This document shows, in pieces, positions 13,992 through 25,747 of a stretch of 64,000 nt of DNA. The position numbers were made by a program, and so were the translations under genes. Below the pieces are notes generated by a model. It had not been told where the DNA came from. It ran no database searches and saw only the letters and a list, made by a program, of their open reading frames with translations. Numbering within the stretch: position 1 is the stretch's first letter; the number at the start of each line of letters is the position of its first letter. Source of the stretch: Synanceia verrucosa (Eukaryota > Chordata > Actinopteri > Perciformes > Synanceiidae); contig CM056550.1 of assembly GCA_029721515.1 (NCBI GenBank), forward strand, positions 17,421,119 through 17,485,118, read 5' to 3'.

Positions 13992-16900
13992 ATCTGTACA
14001 TATAGTAATCAGTGTTTTTATGTTGCTAGGCTAGCTGTTTCCCCCCACTTCCAGTCTTCATGCTTCATGCTAAGCTAAGCTAATTGCTTCTAGCTGGATT
14101 CTTGAGATAGATAGATAGATAGATAGATAGATAAATCTGTACATATAGTAATCAGTGTTTTTATGTTGCTAGGCTAGCTGTTTCGCCCCCACTTCCAGTC
14201 TTTATGCTTCATGCTAAGCTAAGCTAATTGCTTCTAGCTGGATTCTTGAGATAGATAGATAGATAGATAGATAAATCTGTACATATAGTAATCAGTGTTT
14301 TTATGTTGCTAGGCTAGCTGTTTCGCCCCCACTTCCAGTCTTTATGCTAAGCTAAGCTAATTTCCTCTAGCTGACTTCTTGATGGATGATAGATAGATAT
14401 ATTCTTAATTAATCTTGATGGAAATTAAGTAAAAAAAAAATAGAAATGTACATACATGTATGAAGAGGTGAGGCTATAATTAGCAGCATCAGGCTAACAG
14501 CGTGAGGTGGAAGTAGGTCCAGATGAGTTTGTGCGCTTTAAACATTTAATTAAAACGGTTACTTTGACGATGGGTATGAATTTTAAATTAATTGTCGGCT
14601 TTATGAGGACGCCTGCATGTTTTGAAGCATTAGCATCCATGAACGTTTTGCTGTGTTTTGTGTCACAGGAGCATCCGCTGCCTGAGGAACATCATCCACT
14701 GGAACCTCATCGCCGCCTTCATCCTGAGGAACGCCACCTGGTTTATCGTCCAAATGACCATGAGTCCAGAGGTGCACGAAAGCAACGTGGTACGCTGACG
14801 CTTCATCGTTGGACTTCTGTTTGTAGGATCCAGTCTGGTGATATTCTACGTTTGCTTTTGTCAACAAATCCCATGAGTTGCATCTCCTGCCTCCGTTTTA
14901 GAGCTTGGATTTTGTCCAAAAACAATTAAAACCACATGTTCCTTCATCACCATGAACACTGCAATTTATTCTGACTCATCCACCGTCTTGCTGCCACATA
15001 TGGATTCATCCACCGCTGAAAACAGTCCACTAGACTAACACACCAGTGCTTTAGTGTCCTTTGGTTTTCTGGCCTCATGCTGCAGCTGTAATCCTGGGCA
15101 GAGACAAAGGGAATATATGGTGAAGAAGCTGCTCTGCACACACTTTAAGATCCCCTTAAGGACTCCAGGTGCTTTATTTACATTAAGCCTTCTTAGCTGA
15201 GTGCAGACCTCATCAGCTGTAATGGTTATAGTGGGGACTGACCCCCTCAAGGAGACTGGAATGTGCTGACTCATGCTTTGCTGGGATGTCATTGGTATCA
15301 GTCTCAAATCAGGCGAAGAAGAGATGAGCCTCATCAGAACTAAAAGCTAAAGAGCCGACAGAGCCCAAGCCACTTATTGGCTTGAAGGCCTTTATGTTGC
15401 CGTCTACCATCATCCTCTGCCTCACAGCCTCTTAACCGCACTCTTTATCCTTTTAGTTTTTGGGATGATCGTGACAACGCAGACATTCAGCTGAATACCT
15501 GTACACTTATTCTGCATTCACATGTAGAATCTGGAATCACGATGAGATTTTGCCTCAGGACCAACTGCACCAGTTTTTCCCCTGGCTGTCAGATTTCTTA
15601 ACTTTTACACACAGGAAAAGTTAAGAAAAAGCAAAGTACAAACAGGAAATCACAAGACAGTGTCTGCAAAACTCCACCCATATAACCAAACGACTAGGAG
15701 AGGATTCATAAAGTCATTCAGAAACTGAGAAACTCTCAGGATTCACAAGGCTGGATTTATCAAGAGCAGGAAGTAAAGGTGTCCGATATGAGAGGGAAAA
15801 GTTTCTGACAAAATAAAACAGGAAGTGACGTCAAAACACAGGAAATAATAGGTACTTAATGGAGTCAGTAGAGTTTTGTTTTGTTTGTGATTTGTGCAGT
15901 GTTTTAGCATCTTGGTCTGCGAGAAGAACAATTTACACCTTGTATCTAGAAATGACAATAACGGTCCATTTACCGATCGAAAGAGGCTGAATATGGCTAA
16001 ACTTTGATGCCATTTAGCTTTTTATTGGTTTAAAATTAGGATGTGAATCAGTCCAGGACGCAGAGTTTGTCTTTCAAATCGGACTCCAGCCCTGAGTCTT
16101 GCGATGTTAATCGCATCTTGGCCAGATGTCCTCTGGGTACACCAGAATATAACCTGATGAGTTTATAGATTATATAGTCAATTAAGATGATCATTACTGT
16201 CCTCGTCATAAAATACAGACCAGGCCGTGCATTCAGAACAAGCTCTCCCTCCTCAGACGCTCTGATTTAGTGTCTTTTTACGAAGCAGTTGGTCGTCACC
16301 AGGTTACGGTCTGTCCTTGGCATTAGCATTAAACAAGTCAATTGTTCTGTTATTTCAGGTAACAAACTGTCTAAGAGGAGGCAGTGAAGAGGAGAGGCTA
16401 CCATGGTTCACTGTTAATGATCAGAGGAGCGTTCGCTGAATGACTTTGAACGTCTTTGGCTAGTTTGGCATTGAACAGATATTATATTCCACCATAACAT
16501 GTTGGATAACTGATGAGGAAGGTTGTATGGCCTGCAACTCTCAGCCGTTTCATTGTTCATTTTACTCTTGTTATGACATTTACTGGCAATAAGAAAAATC
16601 TGGAATATCACCAGCCTCATTATTTAAATAGTTTGTGACATCCTGCAGATATGTACCTCTGGGTTTGTGGTTAACAGTGATCATCCTTTAATGAAAGAAC
16701 TCTTCCTCTTTGCACAAAATGTTCTGTGTTTGGTGTCTTCAAGGACGACGCAGCACTCGAGCCTCGAGATGAAGCCGCTGCACTCATGAGATCCACTTAA
16801 TGAGCCGTCAAATTAACGCAAAAGCAGAAGTGTGGTCATGTTTATGTTTAAACGCTGCAAGTCTGTAGGACGGATCCACTTCCTTTAAGTTATCCTCCAT

Positions 16901-19900
16901 GTGTTTCTGGGAAGTCAAATGATGATAATATAACGTCATGAGCATATAGTTTTTGTTTTATAATGTGTTTGTCAGTGAGATAAAACAGGATTTTTGTGAA
17001 AGTGTCTAACAGAAGAATTTATTTTGTAGATTTGGTGCCGTCTCGTCACCGCCTCCTTCAACTATTTCCACTCCACCAACTTCTTTTGGATGTTTGGCGA
17101 GGGCTGCTACCTCCACACCGCCATCGTCCTCACCTACTCCACCGACAAGCTGCGCAAGTGGATGTTCATCTGCATCGGCTGGTGTACGTACGCTTACTGC
17201 TTTTTTTAAACGTCTGTTAATTGTTTTTTCAGTTATTATTCAGACAGTTTGTATAGAAATTCAACAAGAGGTCACACAAGTGAAGGATTTGCACTTACTT
17301 TAACACAACTTCATGTACTTTAAGAGTTAAATAAGACAGTTAATACCACTGTCATGTTTCATGTGTGTTAAGTATGGGTGAGAGCCAGGATGCAGTTAGC
17401 TTAGCTTAGCATAGTGACTGGATGCATCAAGTCTACTGTCTCCAGAGTTCAACACTACACCTACTAAACTCAAATTAATTCATGTCTTCATTTAATCTGT
17501 ATACAAACCAAAATGTAAAATGGATAGAAAGTTTCCTCCCTGTTTCCAGGTTTTATGCTAAGCTAAGCTAACCACCTCCTGAAGCACAAGGAATTTGCTT
17601 GTGCTCAGTTTAGCTCACATTTCATTCATTGACCTGACCACTTTGAGGTTTATGAGGGTGAAGCCGGACTGTGGCTAACTTAGCTTAGCAAAAACAGCAG
17701 AAGCGGGGGTAAACAGCTAGCCTGGCTCTGTACAAAGATCAAATATACATTTATTAACACCTCTAAAGATCAGTAATTGACACACCACACAAAAATAGAG
17801 AAATATTAGAAACAAAATTATGTTTTTATGGGGGAGGTTAGGTGCCAGGCTAGCTGTTTCCCTTTGCTTCTAGTCTTCATGCTAAACTAAGCTAACTGCC
17901 TCCTGGCTCTAGCTCAGTCTGTAACATACAGACATGGGAGAGGTACCAGTTTTTTCAACAAACTTAACTCTTGTCAGTAGAGTGGCCATACGTCCGGATT
18001 TAGGCCGGACAGGAATTTAAATGCCTCATCCAGCGTCCTGCGCAGCCTCAAGTCGGACGCTTATTTGTCCTCCTTTTTGGAGTTGCACTTGAACACAACG
18101 CTGCATATGGTCAGATGGTGTACACCTGGTTATAAAAATGATTGGTTAAAACCTGTGTCACTAATTTCTCTGATTTCTCGTTGGTTAAAAATATAAACAA
18201 GCCGCGCCCTTTTCCCATGTGCTAGGTGTGTCGGTCTCATCTTGTTAACAGAAAGTTAACATGCGGAAAAGACGGACCTCATTCTATGCCGAATGGTCAA
18301 AAAAGCACACTTTTTTTTACGGTTTGCATGCGTATTGCACACTTTGTCGCTGTGGTGTGCATGTTAGCGCACAACGAAAGACGGCCCCTGAAAGACATGC
18401 TAGCACGGAGAAACTTAAAAGCAACAGACCTCCTCCCCTCCGGTTGTTCTTTTCTTGAAGCGACATTGCCGCTGCAGAACTGTGTCCTCCTTTTTGGTGT
18501 TGTGGAAATGGCCACCCGGCTTGTCAGTTTGGATAAATTTGATTTAAATTCAGCAACAAAAAACAACCGTGCCTCAATAGAATCAAATAAAGTTCTGATG
18601 CAAATTTAACTGGCAGTTGGAGCATTTAACACACATTTGTGAGCGTGAAGTCAGAGCTAGGAGGCAGTTAGCTTAGCTTAGCTTAGCATGAAGACTAGGA
18701 GCAGGGGGAAACAGCTAGCCAAAGATCAAAAATGTTCATAAAACCTCGAAACCTCAGTAGTTATCATAATACACAAAACATTGTTTTATGGGGGAAGTTA
18801 GGCGCGAGGCTAGCTGTTTCCCTCTGCTCCTGGTCTTTATGCTAAGCTAAGCTAAGTGCAACATGAGAAACTCCAAGTATTGTATTTCCTAGTCGACGAT
18901 GGGAGCAGTGGACTTGATGGAGACGGCAGGATTTGGTGTGGCAGCTGGGAAACGTATTGGCGTGGCGTTCACTGACACCCTGTTTCACACTGTCAAACTA
19001 AACTATGTGCTGCTGAGATTAGGTGCATTGTGCCGTCTGGATTACATTTAACCCGGGGCAGCGTGAAGCCGCCGTGTGAAGGGGGAGACGGCAGCACATT
19101 TCTGGAAGGCCGTGAAGACATAAATAAGATCAAATTTTATTTGCTTCGCTTCACTTTAACTCAGGCTTCAGGAGCAGACGTGTTATTAAATCAGAAGAGG
19201 TGTATGGACAAGAGACGAGAACAACAAGACAATTTACTGTTTATAAGTAATCTGGGACTGGAGAAGGTACAGTAGATCCTCCTCAGGTTTAACACGACAC
19301 CGACAACAGTACGTTTGCTAATGAAGTGGAAACTTTCCGTGGCAGCTGGCGAGGTCTCCATGGTCAAGTGATGTCTGCTGTATTATACTCCTATAAGTCA
19401 GTAAACCAGACGATCACTATGCATTATCGTCAGGCCGAGTCCAGCTTTTCATTCATACAAAGACCCGTCCGTGTGGTGACATGTCTCGGCTTGAGTCGGT
19501 GCATCACGGCACACAAGCAACAATAGGTTTTGACAGAGCTTGGCAGGCGCTGGTGAAAAATAAAAAAAGACTAGGATTTCACATTGCAGCGTGAAATCCC
19601 TGGAGGGATATTTTGTGATCTGAATAGCAGGGAAAGATGAAAGAAGAAGCTGTCATTTGTCTCTCTTTTTGCCTCACAGGTATACCGTTCCCTATAATTG
19701 TGGCATGGGCGATCGGGAAGCTGTACTACGACAATGAGAAGTAAGCGTTTTGGATATTCAGAGAAACTGAACCTGCCAACAAAAAGGACAAGCAAGGGCA
19801 GCATTGCATTATGGAGATGAATGTCTATTAATAACCTGCTGTAATCACATTTGCATTGGACAATTTTCTTAATTACACGTTGCCCCTGTGGACATTTTCT

Positions 19901-22900
19901 CTTTGATAGCGAGTGCTCTGTGCTTGATGGATATGAAGTGGTCTCTTTGTGCACACAGGTGAAAATGGATTCAGCGTTTGATGAGTGTGCACCGAAAAAC
20001 AGCTCATTCAACGGGTTAATTTGGGTGTTTGAAGCTTTGCCTCGCTGTCAGACAGTGAGCTGAAGTTGTCCACCAGACTCCAGTGAAAAAAAGTGCAATT
20101 ATACTTGCACCGCACAAGACTTGCTGATCTTAGTTAGTTTGTTTATTTGTGATATTGAGTGACTCTGGTGTTTTAGAGGGTTAATTCAGATTCACCAAAG
20201 TCACACAATAACAAAAAACGAACTAACCTTTCAAAGCAGTGGGAGATCAGTAACACCAGAGTCCTGTGATGAAATTTACTGTTTTGTCAATGGAGTCTGG
20301 TGGCTTTCAAGAGAACAGTGAATCTAATGTGGATTAATCCGCCGCTGCAAATAGTCCCCAACAAATGCACTATTTACTCAACAAAGCCGTGAGCAGCTGT
20401 TTTAGGACTTCACTGAGCCTTTTTTTTAAATGAAACCATATATTTGTGACCTATTTTTAAAGATTTATGTGCTGAGGGATGAGTGTGACGCACCGAGCAG
20501 GAACGACAGGAAGTGTTGTGAGACGGCTTTTGGTCTTTTGATGGAATTTGTTGGAAAATATGAAAAATCCGTTACAACATGAGCCTTATCCTCTTATTTA
20601 TCCCCACATGAATAAATTTCCACCACGGTAGGACATTTCAGGGGCTGTGTTATTTTGTTTTTCACATTAAATGTCCTTTTCCTATCTTCTTATTATTAAT
20701 ATTTCTGTAAAAGTCTCACAACACTGATAGATGTTCCAATTTCTTTAAAGGAAATAAAATTTTTAGGTTTAATTTTCAAAATAAACCTTTTTAATTTATA
20801 TTTAACGATGTAATTCTAGCATATGCTGAACAAGGATGATGAATAAACTAAATACTTCCTGTTCTTATTTCAGGTGCTGGTTTGGGAAGCGAGCCGGCGT
20901 TTACACGGACTACATCTACCAGGGTCCCATGATTCTTGTCTTAGTGGTGAGACTCTTTTATTTCTTTTTACAGAAATACAGTTAGTCTTTATTGCGTCAG
21001 GAAAAATGCCTTCCAGGCGTGAAATGTTGGAACCCGGGACACATCGCTCATGTTAGACATGATGAGTGTGAATTTCTGAAGCTTTACCTGTGAGCGTAAC
21101 GTTGAAATCTGTGCAGCGTTCAGGAACCCTTCTGGAAAACAGGAGAAAAATCTGAGAATGTGTTCAGTCCCGTTGGGAATCATCTGTAATGTTGACTTAT
21201 TTAAAGAGCCTGAAGGGACGCTTCCATGTTTTTATTTCATCACATTAACTGTTGTGACTCTTCATTCATTCGCTAAACTTTACAGTTACAGTGATATAAG
21301 GTTTTAAAAATCAAACATTTAAACCTTTTAAAATATCTGATCTGATGTCCTGAGAGGATACACATAAAATTAGATCTTCATTATATTATTATTTCTTTTT
21401 TAATCTTTTTACCAACCTCAGTTCTGTCTGAAGTCTGTCTGTTTTAAAAAATATGACAAAAACCAGGTTACTTCTTTGTTCATGAAGGAAACACGAAGAC
21501 CAGAGTTTGTCCCAGAACTTAATTAAGGTTGTTGCCGAAAAGGTTTTTTTTTCTGTAGATGTGGAGTCTGATAGAACAGAATGAGTCATTTAACAGCCCT
21601 GAGATGAAGAATTGTGGTTTTCATTGGGGACATTTTTGTCCTGAAGGGTCTGTAGCCAAAGGTTCAATTCCCAAAACTTGTCAAAAAGATACCCTAGCCA
21701 AAATGTCACATGCATCAGCACAGAGGAGTGGTCCACCAGCTGAACCATGAAAGAGACTCTGGGTCCTCCAGCTGGACTCTGGGTCCTCCAGCTGGACTCT
21801 GGGTCCTCCAGCTGGGTAATCTGGATACTCCCCTCTGTACTACAGTGCAGTTTGTGGTACTTTGAGGAGTCATTTTTACTTTTTTTTACTGCTATTATTT
21901 TGTAGATTATTTCTACTCAGTTGTACTGCTTCTTTTACTAAACACAGAGTATTTCTACTCAGTTGTACTGCTTCTTTTACTAAACACAGAGTATTTCTAC
22001 TCAGTTGTACTGATTCTTTTACTAAACACAGAGTATTTCTACTCAGTTGTACTGATTCTTTTACTAAACACAGAGTATTTCTACTCAGTGGTACTGATTC
22101 TTTTACTAAACACAGAGTATTTCTACTCAGTTGTACTGCTTCTTTTACTAAACACAGAGTATTTCTACTCAGTTGTACTGCTTCTTTTACTAAACACAGA
22201 GTATTTCTACTCAGTTGTACTGCTTCTTTTACTAAACACAGAGTATTTCTACTCAGTTGTACTGCTTCTTTTACTAAACACAGAGTATTTCTACTCAGTT
22301 GTACTGCTTCTTTTACTAAACACAGAGTATTTCTACTCAGTGGTACTGATTCTTTTACTAAACACAGAGTATTTCTACTCAGTTGTACTGCTTCTTTTAC
22401 TAAACACAGACTATTTCTACTCAGCGGTACTGCTTCTTTTACTAAACACAGAGTATTTCTACTCAGTTGTACTGCTTCTTTTACTAAACACAGAGTATTT
22501 CTACTCAGCGGTACTGCTTCTTTTACTAAACACAGAGTATTTCTACTCAGTTGTACTGCTTCTTTTACTAAACACAGAGTATTTCTACTCAGTTGTACTG
22601 CTTCTTTTACTAAACACAGAGTATTTCTACTCAGTTGTACTGCTTCTTTTACTAAACACAGAGTATTTCTACTCAGTTGTACTGCTTCTTTTACTAAACA
22701 CAGAGTATTTCTACTCAGCGGTACTGCTTCTTTTACTAAACACAGAGTATTTCTACTCAGCGGTACTGCTTCTTTTACTAAACACAGAGTATTTCTACTC
22801 AGCGGTACTGCTTCTTTTACTAAACACAGAGTATTTCTACTCAGCGGTACTGCTTCTTTTACTAAACACAGAGTATTTCTACTCAGTTGTACTGCTTCTT

Positions 22901-25694
22901 TTACTAAACACAGAGTATTTCTACTCAGTTGTACTGCTTCTTTTACTAAACACAGAGTATTTCTACTCAGTTGTACTGCTTCTTTTACTAAACACAGAGT
23001 ATTTCTACTCAGCGGTACTGCTTCTTTTACTAAACACAGAGTATTTCTACTCAGCGGTACTGCTTCTTTTACTAAACACAGAGTATTTCTACTCAGTTGT
23101 ACTGCTTCTTTTACTAAACACAGAGTATTTCTACTCAGTGGTACTGCTTCTTTTACTAAACACAGAGTATTTCTACTCAGTGGTACTGATTCTTTTACTA
23201 AACACAGAGTATTTCTACTCAGCGGTACTGCTTCTTTTACTAAACACAGAGTATTTCTACTCAGCGGTACTGATTCTTTTACTAAACACAGAGTATTTCT
23301 ACTCAGCGGTACTGATTCTTTTACTAAACACAGAGTATTTCTACTCAGCGGTACTGATTCTTTTACTAAACACAGAGTATTTCTACTCAGTTGTACTGAT
23401 TCTTTTACTAAACACAGAGTATTTCTACTCAGCGGTACTGCTTCTTTTACTAAACACAGAGTATTCCTACTCAGTTGTACTGCTTCTTTTACTAAACACA
23501 GAGTATTTCTACTCAGCGGTACTGCATCTTTTACTAAACACAGAGTATTCCTACTCAGTGGTACTGCTTCTTTTACTAAACACAGAGTATTTCTACTCAG
23601 TTGTACTGCTTCTTTTACTAAACACAGAGTATTTCTACTCAGTGGTACTGCTTCTTTTACTAAACACAGAGTATTTCTACTCAGTTGTACTGCTTCTTTT
23701 ACTAAACACAGAGTATTTCTACTCAGCGGTACTGCTTCTTTTACTAAACACAGAGTATTTCTACTCAGCGGTACTGCTTCTTTTACTAAACACAGAGTAT
23801 TTCTACTCAGTTGTACTGCTTCTTTTACTAAACACAGAGTATTTCTACTCAGTTGTACTGCTTCTTTTACTAAACACAGAGTATTCCTACTCAGTTGTAC
23901 TGCTTCTTTTACTAAACACAGAGTATTTCTACTCAGTTGTACTGCTTCTTTTACTAAACACAGAGTATTTCTACTCAGTTGTACTGCTTCTTTTACTAAA
24001 CAGAGTATTTCTACTCAGTTGTACTGCTTCTTTTACTAAACACAGAGTATTTCTACTCAGTTGTACTGCTTCTTTTACTAAACACAGAGTATTTCTACTC
24101 AGTTGTACTGCTTCTTTTACTAAACACAGAGTATTTCTACTCAGTTGTACTGCTTCTTTTACTAAACACAGAGTATTTCTACTCAGTTGTACTGCTTCTT
24201 TTACTAAACACAGAGTATTTCTACTCAGTTGTACTGCTTCTTTTACTAAACAGAGTATTTCTACTCAGTTGTACTGCTTCTTTTACTAAACACAGAGTAT
24301 TTCTACTCAGTTGTACTGCTTCTTTTACTAAACACAGAGTATTTCTACTCAGTTGTACTGCTTCTTTTACTAAACACAGAGTATTTCTACTCAGTTGTAC
24401 TGCTTCTTTTACTAAACACAGAGTATTTCTACTCAGTTGTACTGCTTCTTTTACTAAACACAGAGTATTTCTACTCAGTGGTACTGCTTCTTTTACTAAA
24501 CACAGAGTATTTCTACTCAGCGGTACTGCTTCTTTTACTAAACACAGAGTATTTCTACTCAGTTGTACTGCTTCTTTTACTAAACACAGAGTATTTCTAC
24601 TCAGCGGTACTGCTTCTTTTACTAAACACAGAGTATTTCTACTCAGTTGTACTGCTTCTTTTACTAAACACAGAGTATTTCTACTCAGTTGTACTGCTTC
24701 TTTTATTAAACACAGAGTATTTCTACTCAGTTGTACTGCTTCTTTTACTAAACACAGAGTATTTCTACTCAGTTGTACTGCTTCTTTTACTAAACACAGA
24801 GTATTTCTACTCAGTTGTACTGCTTCTTTTACTAAACAGAGAGTATTTCTACTCAGTTGTACTGGTATGCTCCCTCTCGTCGTCTTCTCATTCGTCTCAG
24901 TCGTTTCCTGCCTGCTGGCCCTCCTCTGGTCTCCTGACCTTCCCGTCGTCGTCAGAATAGGCTGGTTTCTTGGTTTTTTTTTTTTTTTTTTCTCTCTTCA
25001 GTTGAAACCGTCGTCTGTCTGGAGGCTCGTTCCCCCTCAAGCTCACATCTGCCTCCTTTAATATCTCTCTGCAGGATCGCCGTCGGGTCACCAGGATATT
25101 TGTGGTGGTGAACCGATAAAAGCTTGAATGCAGGATGATTTTAAACATGCTAAGCGCTAACGCTATGGACAGTTCTTGACATATCGCCATGCATCTGTTC
25201 AGGCCAAGGTCGGGTCAGCGGGTCCTGGAAAGTATTCCTGCTGCTATTCCTGCTCTGCTCTTATATCATTCACACCTGCTGCACAAACATATTGATCCTG
25301 ACTTTCATCACTTTGTGACGGATAAATAATCCCAAAGAACATTTACGGTAAGACATAAACAGGTTTTAGCATTTTCAAAGGACATTATTTTCTATTATTG
25401 TTAACAAAAGCAGACCCTATCCGACCCTAAAAATATTATTATCTGGAGCTCCAAAACTATCATGAACATGTTTCAAACACACTTTGGTTTATTTTGAGCA
25501 TAAACAGAAATAATAACATCCTGTACTTGTGAGTAAAAATAAAATCACAATGTAAAAAAAATATTATGTTAATATCACATAAAGTTAGCCTTCGAAATTT
25601 TACTTTGGCTAAAAAAACAACAGAAATAGCAAAATTTACTTTAATTATAAAAAATACTCAGTATATCCCCTTAAAAATGGCAGCATATGTAAAG

Positions 25695-25747
<53 letters not shown>

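Larger units (their letters stand above)
8807..14668 (+). other. crhr1 intron
   Basis: No exon seen. It holds three diverged tandem copies (9528-10060), a LINE-tail-like remnant (10628-10740), repeat-derived DNA with unusual hairpins (about 11.5-13.26 kb) and a tandem array of a foldback repeat (13.73-14.4 kb). Confidence 0.6.
17184..19679 (+). other. crhr1 intron
   Basis: Largely repeat-derived: foldback elements at 17385, 17655 and 18649, and a hAT relic at 17978-18519. 18.87-19.68 kb shows nothing recognisable. Confidence 0.65.

Noticed and set aside
21907..24864. CRISPR-like array
   Set aside because: Repeats are contiguous without unique spacers, and the host is a vertebrate.
21862..24960. 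Three apparent repeat proteins of 725, 733 and 160 residues
   Set aside because: Pure product of a 42-bp minisatellite with no stop codon in two frames. No codon preference, splice sites, promoter or non-repeat domain, and it lies in a crhr1 intron.
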